A stretch of DNA of 64,000 bases, taken from positions 496,001 to 560,000 of the forward strand of contig NZ_LFND01000001.1 in assembly GCF_001045465.1 (NCBI RefSeq). The letters run 5' to 3'. A program made the translations under genes and the position numbers. Source of the DNA: Chryseobacterium angstadtii (lineage in GTDB: Bacteria > Bacteroidota > Bacteroidia > Flavobacteriales > Weeksellaceae). Shown here piece after piece: positions 54,444 through 62,710 of this stretch (the first letter of the stretch is position 1; the number at the start of each line of letters is the position of its first letter). The notes beneath the pieces were generated by a model that was given only the letters and a program-made list of their open reading frames with translations, was not told where the DNA came from and did not search any database.

Positions 54444-54490
54444 GGAAGTATTTACAGATTTGATAACCTATTCCACGAAAAGTTAAATCA

Positions 54491-55030
54491 TTATTTATTT
54501 TTAAAGACAGAATACATCATAACATCAAAGTATTCCCCGTCTTTTTTGAGATGCTGTTTCAGCAGTGCTTCTTCTTTCATTCCTGCCTTTTCCATAATTC
54601 TTCCGGAAGCAGGATTGTGGAGAAAATAAGTCGCGTAAATTTTATTAACCTCCAGTTCACGGAATCCAAAATCAATCAGGGCGATGGCTGCTTCCGTAAT
54701 GTAGCCTTTGTTCCAGAAGGGCTTTCCCATCCAGTAGCCCAGCTCGGCTTTATCATCATCTCTATCGTGAAGGCCGATTGCTCCTATCAGCTGTTCTTCT
54801 TTATTGCGGACGGCGAAAGTATACCCCGTATTGTTTTCAAAGGCTTCTCTGGAGATTTTCAGCCAAAATTCCGCATGTTCCAGTAGATAAGGATAAGGTA
54901 TATTAGACGTAAGGTCTGAGAAAATTTTCTCCTGAAGATATACTTTTACCACAGGAATATCTTCCTCTCTCAGCTGAGAAAGGATCAGTCTTTCTGTTTC
55001 TATTCTCGGAAATTCTTTTAATTTTCTCAT
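54491..55030 (-). CDS. GNAT N-acetyltransferase, RimJ/RimL-type
   Basis: A 179-residue acetyl-CoA-dependent acyltransferase. It opens with the RimL-like FPRIETERLILSQLREEDIP and has the acetyl-CoA binding region (ELGYWMGKPFWNKGYITEAA) and the final VNKIYATYFLHNPASGRIME. This subgroup acetylates N-terminal residues of ribosomal proteins or small molecules; the substrate cannot be told. It is monocistronic. Confidence 0.88.
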   Translation of the reverse strand: MRKLKEFPRIETERLILSQLREEDIPVVKVYLQEKIFSDLTSNIPYPYLLEHAEFWLKISREAFENNTGYTFAVRNKEEQLIGAIGLHDRDDDKAELGYWMGKPFWNKGYITEAAIALIDFGFRELEVNKIYATYFLHNPASGRIMEKAGMKEEALLKQHLKKDGEYFDVMMYSVFKNK

Positions 55031-55097
55031 GATCAGTTTTTTAATTGATTCAATTCTAAATCAATGGATTTGAAATGTCTGCTTATTTAAATAGGAA

Positions 55098-55862
55098 TTA
55101 ACCCTGTAAGTCTTTTCCTAAGAAATAAAGCCCTTTCAGGGTGTGCAGTCTGTCCATGACATGAATTTTTTCTGTCAGAGGTTTGTAAACGTGGGAGACT
55201 CCGCCTGTTGCCACCACAAAACAATCATCATTCACCTCATCGTTGATACGGTCTATAAAACCTTCTACCATTCCCAGAAACCCATATACCATACCGCTTT
55301 GCATGCAGGTTACCGTATCCAGTCCCAGTACCGATTTGGGCTTTTTCAGTTCAATATCGGGAAGCTGCGCTGTCTGGTTGATCAGTGAATTCAATGAGGT
55401 TACAATTCCCGGAGCAATAATTACTCCCATTGTTTCTCCTGTTTCCGCTACACAGCTTGCTGTAAGGGCAGTTCCAAAATCAATGACAATCTTTTTTCGG
55501 TTAGGATAAAGATTATGAGCCGCTACAAGATTGGCATAAATATCCGTTCCCATCTGTTTAGATTTGGCAACCACCGCCGAAGGTGTTGTCCTATCAACAA
55601 TCACAGGTAAAATTCCGTGGATTTTTTTAATAGCCGAACTCATCACTTTGGTAAGCTGAGGCACTACAGATCCTATGATAATTTTACTGATGTCCTGCGG
55701 TTCTATTTTATACGTCTGATAAAGCATCAGCATCTGAACATACAGCTCATCTACCGTCCTGTATGGCTTTGTATTAATCACCCATGAAATATCACAGTTG
55801 TCTCCATTGAAAAGTCCGAATCTGATGTTGCTGTTTCCTACGTTGATTACAATTGAATTCAT
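55098..55862 (-). CDS. coaX: Type III pantothenate kinase
   Basis: Phosphorylates pantothenate in coenzyme A synthesis. The 254-residue protein has the family features KIVIDFGTALTASC, MGTDIYANLVAAHNLYP and VVATGGVSHVYKPL. In the first motif, usually Asp-x-Gly-Asn-Thr, it has Asn7 in place of Asp (VINVGNSN). Either the family tolerates this in these bacteria or activity is altered. No second pantothenate kinase gene is in the window. Confidence 0.9.
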   Translation of the reverse strand: MNSIVINVGNSNIRFGLFNGDNCDISWVINTKPYRTVDELYVQMLMLYQTYKIEPQDISKIIIGSVVPQLTKVMSSAIKKIHGILPVIVDRTTPSAVVAKSKQMGTDIYANLVAAHNLYPNRKKIVIDFGTALTASCVAETGETMGVIIAPGIVTSLNSLINQTAQLPDIELKKPKSVLGLDTVTCMQSGMVYGFLGMVEGFIDRINDEVNDDCFVVATGGVSHVYKPLTEKIHVMDRLHTLKGLYFLGKDLQG

Positions 55863-56201
55863 TTAATTTTTTAAGCTAGTCTGGGTTAAAAAACAGATGT
55901 AAAAATAAGGCTTTATCCTCAAAAATAAGCAATATCCTTGTTATTTAGAGAAAATTACAGCTTTGCACTTATTCTTGTTTATAACGCACTTATTGAATGA
56001 TGAATAACAGCCTGTTGTTTATCCTGTTAAAGGTATTGGATTACACTCTAATGTCACATCAAAAGACTAAAAATGATGGAGAATGGAGACTCTGAAGCTC
56101 TATTTATTATTTCTAGGTCAAAACAGTTTTAAGAATTCATTTCCAGTTTTAAAAACAATTAATTACCTTTAAAACTCAAAATCTTTTAAACCTGCTCCTC
56201 C
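55863..56201. other. Gene-free divergent region
   Basis: Upstream sequence of coaX and of the 200-aa gene. AT-rich, with no gene, no clear hairpin and no perfect -7 box. Confidence 0.4.
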
Positions 56202-56804
56202 ATGAAAAAATTGATCTACACATTTTTCTTTTGTATTGCCCTGAATGTTTCTGCACAGAGCGCAGGCCAGGCTACCAGTGTATTTCAGAAAATAAAAGAA
56301 GTAACAAAAATTGACAAGAATGACAGAGCGGTATATGATCTTCTTGATGAATTTTACAATAAAAACCTGCAGGCCGAAAAAGATGAAATGACAGCTGAGA
56401 CCGTTCAGAGAATTGAAAAACTCGCTTCCAATCCGGACACTAAAAATCTTCATATTCTGATGCTTTTCCTCATGTATCAGCAACATATCAGCCGAACTTC
56501 CATGGCAGGAAAAACACCTGATACGGATTTCCAGATTGAAGCAATGACTTTGCTGGAGAAAGAAACACAGGAGATTTACGGAAAAGTTCCCGCCATCATC
56601 TATATCTACAAAGCCGAAGCACTGGATGGCGCCGGAAAGAAAAATGAAGCTAAAGCAGCCGTGGATCAGGGACTCAAAGTATATCCGGATTCGGTTCCTT
56701 TAAAAGTATACAGCTATCTCAATACTAAAGATGAGGTTTTAAAAAATGATCTTGTGAAGAATCATACTAATCATTGGATGGTGCAGCAGTTTGGGATAAA
56801 ATAA
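56202..56804 (+). CDS. Secreted protein of unknown function
   Basis: A 200-residue protein with a signal peptide (MKKLIYTFFFCIALNVSAQ). The mature part is mostly helical, and the stretch from residue 135 on (IYIYKAEALDGAGKKNEAKA, AVDQGLKVYPDSVPLKVYS) looks like one or two TPR-like helix pairs. I recognise no family. It is monocistronic with a terminator at 56883-56918. Confidence 0.7.
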   Translation: MKKLIYTFFFCIALNVSAQSAGQATSVFQKIKEVTKIDKNDRAVYDLLDEFYNKNLQAEKDEMTAETVQRIEKLASNPDTKNLHILMLFLMYQQHISRTSMAGKTPDTDFQIEAMTLLEKETQEIYGKVPAIIYIYKAEALDGAGKKNEAKAAVDQGLKVYPDSVPLKVYSYLNTKDEVLKNDLVKNHTNHWMVQQFGIK

Positions 56805-56882
56805 GGGAAATTTAGATGCCAGATATCAGACGTCAGATTTTAGACTGAAAAATAATCAGTGAAAGACTTTAATTCAAATAAA

Positions 56883-56918
56883 AATCCCGCGGAAAAGTTC
56901 TACGGGATTATTTTTTTA
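56883..56918 (+). terminator. Intrinsic terminator
   Basis: AATCCCG (56883-56889) pairs with CGGGATT (56903-56909), followed by a T run. Confidence 0.8.
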
Positions 56919-56951
56919 TGATTTATCAGATTTCAGACATCAGATGGTCTG

Positions 56952-57116
56952 AGACAGAGATAAAGATTAGGAAATGCCAATGGTGAATTTTGCTTCGCAA
57001 GTGAAATGTGAATGTGAAACACTCCAATGTTGACTCCATAACCCGCACCTCGTACCCCGCATCCCGAAACTCTAAAACACTCCGATTCTCAAACCCGTAT
57101 CCCGAGTCCCGAACCT
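56952..57116 (-). repeat. ~165-bp dispersed intergenic repeat, inverse copy
   Basis: The inverse of the element at 52551-52712. Together the two copies bracket a 4.2-kb block from the DoxX-like gene to the 200-aa gene. It fills almost the whole gap before the M1 peptidase gene. Confidence 0.8.
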
Positions 57117-57119
57117 CAC

Positions 57120-58961
57120 CTATTGTTTTATCTCGACGATATTATCTGCCGTATTCACATCTGCCAGTCTCTGACTGAAATCTATTCCTAAAACGGAAAG
57201 CTGAGATTTTGTGTAAGGTATTGTGAGTGTATATTCTTTCTGTGTCCACGGCCAGTAAGGCATTGTTTTAAAATCACCGTAGATATCTTTTTCCTTCCAG
57301 GTATGGGTCATATTTAAAGGAATCTGATAAGTGACTACTTTTTTATCCGTAGTCAGTACACTGAAATCAATCGGCATAGGAACCTGACCGTTGTTAACAA
57401 GGGTAATGGTGGTAGATTTAGCATCATACTTCACATCTTTGATTCCGTAATCAATCGTTTTTGTGGTATTGATCCAGTAGTTATTAAACCACTTCAGATC
57501 CATTCCAGAAACTTTTTGGGCGATATGAAGAAAATCTCTGTCTGAAGGGTGCTTCATATGCCATTGATCATAATATTGCTTCAGGGTTTCAGCCAGCTTC
57601 TGCTCTCCCATGATATAACCAAGCTCTACGAGATACAATTCTCCTTTTACATAAGAGGCATAGGTATAAGATGTCCCGTTATCATGATGGTCTCCAAGCC
57701 AGACTGCAGGCTCTTCAATTCCTTTTTTAACGAAATTTCTGTATGCATTTACCGTATTGGCAAAAGGATTCGGAAGTTCCTCCGGAAACAGCTGATACAT
57801 AACATAACCTTCTGCATAACTGGTAAATCCTTCATCCATCCACGGACGCACAGACTCATTGGTGGCCAACATCTGCTGATACCATGAATGTGCTCCCTCA
57901 TGAGCCATCAGCCCCATCAAACCTTTAATATTCTGTGCTTCTCCCAAAATCATGGTACACATTCCGTATTCCATTCCGCCATCGCCTCCCTGGATAAATG
58001 AATAGGTAGGATAAACGTATTTTCCGAAATGGCTGTTCATGAGCTGGAAATATTTGGTCACATAAGGTTGGGCTTCTTCCCAAACTTTTGTTCTTTCGTT
58101 GGGCTGATACACAAGAAATACCTTTGGTCCTTCAGGAACATCGAAACTTTTTACGATATAGTCTCTGTCTGCACTCCAGGCAAAATCCAGAATATTACTG
58201 GCTTTCCAATTCCAGACTGCTTTTTTAGTTTTATCTGCCTTTACTTTTGCATTGGCGTCGTAGCCTTTTACATCAGCAGGGTTTTCAAGAATTCCTCCTG
58301 CTCCGATTACATAGTCTTTGTTGATTTTAATAGTCACATCAAAATCTGAGAACGGGGCATGGAACTCTCTTCCGATATAATCAAAAGTAGCCCAGCCGTC
58401 ATAGTCGTATTCTGCAATTTTAGGATACCATTGGGTCATGGTCATATCTACACCTTCCCTGTTGTTTCTCCCGCTTCTTCTAATCTGTTGAGGAATTACA
58501 GCATCCCAGTCCATCGTAAAAGTAGTGGAAGAATTAGGCTTAATCGGTTCAGCCAGATAGACTTTCATGATGGTTTCCTGGATCTCAAACTTCAGTTCTT
58601 TTCCGTTTTGTTTGATCCAATGAATATTCTGTGCTCCTTCCTGATCTTTTGGAATAGAAGCCAGTCTTGACACGCCGTCTTTCTGAAGTCTCGAGTCTCC
58701 GTTCTTTCCTTGTCCGGCCACTCTCTGGTCCATCATCGAATTAGGCTTAAAAGCATTCCAGTACAGATGAAAATACACCACATTCAGCTCATCCGGTGAG
58801 TTATTGGTATATTCTAAAGTCTGATTTCCCTGGTAAGTAAATTTTTCAGCATTCACATCAATGTCCATCTTATACTTCGCAGCCTGCTGATAGTAAGCTC
58901 CCTGCTGAGCCTGAAATTGTGAAATGATAAACGCAAAAAGGATTGCAGCCGATTTTTTCAT
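57120..58961 (-). CDS. M1-family zinc metallopeptidase (aminopeptidase N-like)
   Basis: A 613-residue exported peptidase. A signal peptide (MKKSAAILFAFIISQFQAQ) precedes a beta-rich N-terminal domain. The catalytic domain has the substrate motif GGMEYGMCT and the zinc site HEGAHSW (near residue 354), with the third ligand in DEGFTSYAE (near 375). The C-terminal helical domain of full-size aminopeptidase N is missing; a short beta-domain (about 510-600) ends the protein, as in periplasmic Bacteroidetes members. Likely role: periplasmic peptide processing. Confidence 0.92.
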   Translation of the reverse strand: MKKSAAILFAFIISQFQAQQGAYYQQAAKYKMDIDVNAEKFTYQGNQTLEYTNNSPDELNVVYFHLYWNAFKPNSMMDQRVAGQGKNGDSRLQKDGVSRLASIPKDQEGAQNIHWIKQNGKELKFEIQETIMKVYLAEPIKPNSSTTFTMDWDAVIPQQIRRSGRNNREGVDMTMTQWYPKIAEYDYDGWATFDYIGREFHAPFSDFDVTIKINKDYVIGAGGILENPADVKGYDANAKVKADKTKKAVWNWKASNILDFAWSADRDYIVKSFDVPEGPKVFLVYQPNERTKVWEEAQPYVTKYFQLMNSHFGKYVYPTYSFIQGGDGGMEYGMCTMILGEAQNIKGLMGLMAHEGAHSWYQQMLATNESVRPWMDEGFTSYAEGYVMYQLFPEELPNPFANTVNAYRNFVKKGIEEPAVWLGDHHDNGTSYTYASYVKGELYLVELGYIMGEQKLAETLKQYYDQWHMKHPSDRDFLHIAQKVSGMDLKWFNNYWINTTKTIDYGIKDVKYDAKSTTITLVNNGQVPMPIDFSVLTTDKKVVTYQIPLNMTHTWKEKDIYGDFKTMPYWPWTQKEYTLTIPYTKSQLSVLGIDFSQRLADVNTADNIVEIKQ

Positions 58962-59042
58962 TTAAAATTTATTTTTTTTAAAGGTAGGTATTTTATATAA
59001 AACCCTCAAATATGAAGATGTATAAAGGATTTTCTTTTTTAT

Positions 59043-59092
59043 TAACCACGGATTACACAAATTTACACAGATGCTTGTGCATATTTTTATTG
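59043..59092. repeat. Dispersed intergenic repeat (AACCACGGATT type)
   Basis: TTAACCACGGATTACACAAA and following bases closely match 12797-12848. Confidence 0.65.
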
Positions 59093-59123
59093 TTTGAGGT
59101 AGTCTTCCAAAATCTTCGGAATT

Positions 59124-59591
59124 CTAATGGGTCAGCATCTTCTTTATTAAGGTGATTTGTCCCAGATGATAGTAGGCATGCTCAATCATTCCGTCAATAT
59201 TTCTTAGATAAGTTCCGTATTTTTCATCTACAAACACCTCATTCATTTTTGAATTGGGCATTTTTTCCAGTAGAGTGGCAAACTTCTCAGCATCATTCCA
59301 AAGCTTGTTTAAAAGTTCGTTCCATTGCTCTGGAGTTTCAACCGGAGGCAGATCAAAACTGAATTGGTCTTTGATCTCGAGCTCACCGCCTTCAAAAACA
59401 TTGTTGATTCCAGCAATATAATAGTCAATATGAAAGGTAAGCATCGCAATGGTATTCAGAGAGCCTACTTTGGTGATTGCCTGCTTCCAGCTTACATCAG
59501 AAAGCTGATCTTTAAAATTCGTATTGGCGATCCACAAGCCGTCCAGCAAGACTTCCCTGAATCTTTTTGCTAATTGTGAAACTGAACTCAT
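59124..59591 (-). CDS. DinB-like (DUF1572-type) protein
   Basis: A 155-residue four-helix-bundle protein of the DinB/YfiT superfamily. Histidines that could form the metal site are in LTFHIDYYIAG and IEHAYYHLGQI. Members are metal-dependent thiol transferases or proteins of unknown role. It has no signal peptide. A dispersed palindrome lies 52 bp upstream. Confidence 0.8.
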   Translation of the reverse strand: MSSVSQLAKRFREVLLDGLWIANTNFKDQLSDVSWKQAITKVGSLNTIAMLTFHIDYYIAGINNVFEGGELEIKDQFSFDLPPVETPEQWNELLNKLWNDAEKFATLLEKMPNSKMNEVFVDEKYGTYLRNIDGMIEHAYYHLGQITLIKKMLTH

Positions 59592-59642
59592 TGTTTGAGA
59601 TTTTATGATTCTTAAAGATAATTATTTTTTTCTCTGATTTTA

Positions 59643-59675
59643 AGCCTTGTCAAGGTTTAAAATCTTGACAAGGCT
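59643..59675. repeat. Palindromic dispersed repeat
   Basis: AGCCTTGTCAAGGTTT, a central A, and the inverse with one C-to-T change. Same family as 19731-19763 and 60614-60648. Confidence 0.8.
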
Positions 59676-59812
59676 CATTTTCCTCATTTTTTTTCCGTTT
59701 TTGATTTCATTATATTTTAGTAATTTCATAGAGCAGAATTAAAAAAAGTTTAAATTCAGGTTACCTTCATGACGCTTTTTCATTAGTAATCAGGTTAAAA
59801 TTCAACACCCCA

Positions 59813-60532
59813 ATGATAAGAACTTTAATAATTACAGGAATTACAACAGTCTTGACTTTATTTGGCTGTTCGGAACAGAAAAATAAGGATGATGGTAAGC
59901 TTTCAAAAAATACACAGGAAAAACTTACATACTCCTCGCCTCAATTTAAAAACCAGGCAATACCTAGAGAAATAGATATTAAAGAATTCAGAGAGAATTG
60001 GGGTTCAACAGCCGTTCCGGACGAATTAGAAAAGCTGATTGAGTTTCAAAACCATATTTCATCTGCGGAATTTTACTCACAAGGCTTTGCCGTAACAATT
60101 GATGATCGATCAGGCCTTAAAAGCTGGAGCAAAGATCCGTCATTTTTGGAAAAACTATTTCCTTTTGCACAGGCAAACGGTACAGGCTCTTTTTATGTAA
60201 TCTGGAATGATGGAACCCAAAAACCAATGAATAAAATGCCCGTTGTGGTATTTGGTGATGAAGGAGGAACGCATATCGTGGCTGAAAATATTTTAGAGCT
60301 GCTTCATCTGATAACATTTGACGCTGAAATTTCAGTTGATATGAAACAGGCCTATTTTTACAAAAATGAAGGGTATAAAAAAAGCAGAGATCTGAACAGG
60401 TTTTTAAAATGGCTTCAGGAAAATTACGGTTTAAACGCAACTCGGAAACCATCCGAAATTATTGCTTCTGCCCAGAAAAAACACAAAGAACAGTTTGACA
60501 AATGGTTCGCAGAATATTATAAAATTAAATAG
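59813..60532 (+). CDS. Lipoprotein of unknown function
   Basis: A 239-residue protein with a lipoprotein signal (MIRTLIITGITTVLTLFGCS, lipid-bearing Cys19). The mature domain has features that recall SMI1/KNR4 (SUKH) proteins: ANGTGSFYVIWNDGTQKPM followed by PVVVFGDEGGTHIVAENILE. SUKH proteins often neutralise toxins, but lipidated examples are less usual and the match is weak. No toxin gene is adjacent. Confidence 0.65.
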   Translation: MIRTLIITGITTVLTLFGCSEQKNKDDGKLSKNTQEKLTYSSPQFKNQAIPREIDIKEFRENWGSTAVPDELEKLIEFQNHISSAEFYSQGFAVTIDDRSGLKSWSKDPSFLEKLFPFAQANGTGSFYVIWNDGTQKPMNKMPVVVFGDEGGTHIVAENILELLHLITFDAEISVDMKQAYFYKNEGYKKSRDLNRFLKWLQENYGLNATRKPSEIIASAQKKHKEQFDKWFAEYYKIK

Positions 60533-60613
60533 ATAATTATTTTTTAAGCTCTCGCGGATTGTGCTGATTTATTTAACCACAAATGACATCAATAAAAGTG
60601 CAATTGTTTCCGT

Positions 60614-60648
60614 GAGCCTTGTCAAGGTTTAAAACCTTGACAAGGCTC
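60614..60648. repeat. Perfect 35-nt palindromic dispersed repeat
   Basis: GAGCCTTGTCAAGGTTT, a central A, and the exact inverse. It is the longest of the three family members seen. Confidence 0.85.
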
Positions 60649-60670
60649 CGTTGTATCATTCACGTTTCAA

Positions 60671-60705
60671 AACAAAAAACCTCAAATGCAATAACATCTG
60701 AGGTT
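60671..60705 (-). terminator. Intrinsic terminator of the 563-aa protein gene
   Basis: AACCTCA (60678-60684) and TGAGGTT (60699-60705) pair. On the minus strand a T-rich tract follows. Confidence 0.75.
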
Positions 60706-60726
60706 CAATATGATTTTTAAATCTAA

Positions 60727-62418
60727 TTATTTTTTAGCAGGAGTTTCCTTCTTTCCACTTCGCAGAATTTCTTCAAGGATTCTTAAAGTGATCAGGTAGG
60801 TAGGTTTCACTCCTGTAAGGCCCAAACCTCCTGAAGAAAGGGTACTTCCCGTTTCCAAAGGATTATCCGAAGCATAGTACGCATAGCAGACGAACAGATC
60901 CGGTGAAATATGGTGCCTGATCTTAGAGGCTACCTGAATGGCTTTCTGATAATGAGCTCCTTCCATTTCAAGACCAATGGCCTTCCATGATGTGTTCATA
61001 AAATAAGAAAGAATATCTCTGTTTTGAAGTGAAGTTCCTAACACAGTGATCATAGGTCCTTCAAATGCTTTCAGTTCATCATCTTTAAAATCCTCCAGCT
61101 TCAGGGCGTTTTCAAAAGGATAGTTATCTGCTGTTCCTTCAAAGATATGGGATGTAGGAATCATGATATCTCCTTTTCCACCGGCCAGAATTCCGGCTTT
61201 CCCCATGATAGAAACGGATTTTACTTTCATCATGTACACTTCTCCCTGATGCTCGTAAGGTCTCAGTAATTCGTCCATTACTTCATACGCCTGTTCTCCG
61301 AAAGCATAGTCGAAAACCATGATAACATCGTCTCCTTCATATTTTATACCGCTGAACGGAGTATTTTTAAGGTTTGTTTTGCTTAAATCAATGATCTGAA
61401 CATCAATATTACTTCCGCTCTTATCATTAATATAAATCATTCCTTCTTCCAAAGCATATTTTGAAACTTTATCACGAAGTTCTTTTTTATCGGAAATTTC
61501 GCCGTAAAGTTTGTAATCTACTTCTTTGTTGTCTTTTTTCTTTAAGGCATCATTTCCGTACAGCATATTCTTCACAGAGTGCATATTGGCAGAAATAATG
61601 TGTAGAGGACGCATGTGAAGATTGTTTTCAAATAAAACTTCTTTCACTTTGTTGGCCCATTTTTCACCAAAATAATGATGCCCTACTCTTTCCTTTAATA
61701 TAGCACTGAAATGAATTTCTCTTTCTCTGGTCTGCTTGGCATCTTCCAGACTTACTTTTCCTAAGTTGTAGATGATTTTAAATAAACGGTCCGGATTATT
61801 ATCGTCACCGAAAGCATTGTAAGCATTCAGGGTTTCTTCAAAAGTTCTTCCTATTAATGATGATAAGTGGATAAGAGCAACCTCTTTTTCTTTTCTGCTG
61901 AATTTCTTTTCACCTTTTACTACTTCTTCAATAATTTTAAAAGCACGTGTAGGTTTCCAGTTTTCGTCCTGAATGAAGGCCAGGTTTCTCACTTTATCTG
62001 CTTCTATAAATAAGAAGGTTAAGTGAGTAAGAATATCATAAATTTCAGAACGTCCCAAAAGAACTTCAATATTCATCTGGTGTTCGTCTATTCTGTAACA
62101 GTTTCTTCTCCTTTTTTTAGGAACAATGGGTTCGAAACTTCCTTTATCAAAACCCTCATCTGATGTAAGATGAATAAAAGCGCATTCTTCAATACCTTCC
62201 GGAAGTCTGTCTAAAACATACATCAAACCATCTAATTCCATTTTATTAGGAATATTCATGGTACCATAAATCTCTGGATTGATCGTCTTTAACAAACTTC
62301 TGATACTTTCTCCTGAAACTCCTGCCGGCTTGAAAAATCCTCTATAAAATAGATGTCTCATAGAGATATATAATCTTTCAATTGCTTCTGTTGTTTCTCT
62401 AGCTCTAGAATTTGTCAT
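60727..62418 (-). CDS. Large conserved-type protein with nucleoside-phosphorylase-like C-terminal half
   Basis: A 563-residue cytoplasmic protein starting MTNSRARETTEAIERLYISM at 62418; an upstream in-frame ATG lies before the -7 box and is excluded. The N-terminal half is helical and unknown. The C-terminal half has phrases seen in nucleoside phosphorylase-I/AMP nucleosidase proteins: GKAGILAGGKGDIMIPTSHI and IGLEMEGAHYQKAI. I infer an NP-I-like fold, perhaps a purine-related hydrolase or phosphorylase; the enzyme activity is unproven. It is divergent from glutamine synthetase. Confidence 0.7.
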   Translation of the reverse strand: MTNSRARETTEAIERLYISMRHLFYRGFFKPAGVSGESIRSLLKTINPEIYGTMNIPNKMELDGLMYVLDRLPEGIEECAFIHLTSDEGFDKGSFEPIVPKKRRRNCYRIDEHQMNIEVLLGRSEIYDILTHLTFLFIEADKVRNLAFIQDENWKPTRAFKIIEEVVKGEKKFSRKEKEVALIHLSSLIGRTFEETLNAYNAFGDDNNPDRLFKIIYNLGKVSLEDAKQTREREIHFSAILKERVGHHYFGEKWANKVKEVLFENNLHMRPLHIISANMHSVKNMLYGNDALKKKDNKEVDYKLYGEISDKKELRDKVSKYALEEGMIYINDKSGSNIDVQIIDLSKTNLKNTPFSGIKYEGDDVIMVFDYAFGEQAYEVMDELLRPYEHQGEVYMMKVKSVSIMGKAGILAGGKGDIMIPTSHIFEGTADNYPFENALKLEDFKDDELKAFEGPMITVLGTSLQNRDILSYFMNTSWKAIGLEMEGAHYQKAIQVASKIRHHISPDLFVCYAYYASDNPLETGSTLSSGGLGLTGVKPTYLITLRILEEILRSGKKETPAKK

Positions 62419-62433
62419 AAAATAAATTTCACA

Positions 62434-62441
62434 CAAATATA
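62434..62441 (-). promoter_or_regulatory. -7 promoter box that decides the start of the 563-aa protein
   Basis: TATATTTG on the minus strand, 15 bp upstream of the ATG at 62418. Confidence 0.65.
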
Positions 62442-62680
62442 CAAAATCTCGGCTCAACTTATTTTAAGTATCTTTTAACAAGCGGTTTAAATTTGTATCT
62501 TTAGAATTCCAAAGCAGATCCTGCTTCTATGAACTTAGAAAGCTGCTACAGGGGTTCCACTTTGTGTTTGATCTCCTGAACTCCCCCTTGAAAAACATTA
62601 AACCATTGTTTAATTTTAAATATTTTCACAACAACCCCTAAATTTTTAAGGGGTAAAATGTTTTCAATTCATTTTTTTTG

Positions 62681-62688
62681 TAAATTTG
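62681..62688 (+). promoter_or_regulatory. -7 promoter box of the glutamine synthetase gene
   Basis: TAAATTTG, 22 bp upstream of the ATG at 62711. Confidence 0.6.
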
Positions 62689-62710
62689 CCCCACAAAATA
62701 CAACCTTGAT

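Noticed and set aside
59813..60532. Firm call as a SUKH immunity protein
   Set aside because: Only a short stretch resembles SMI1/KNR4, the protein is a lipoprotein and no toxin gene is adjacent; left as unknown.
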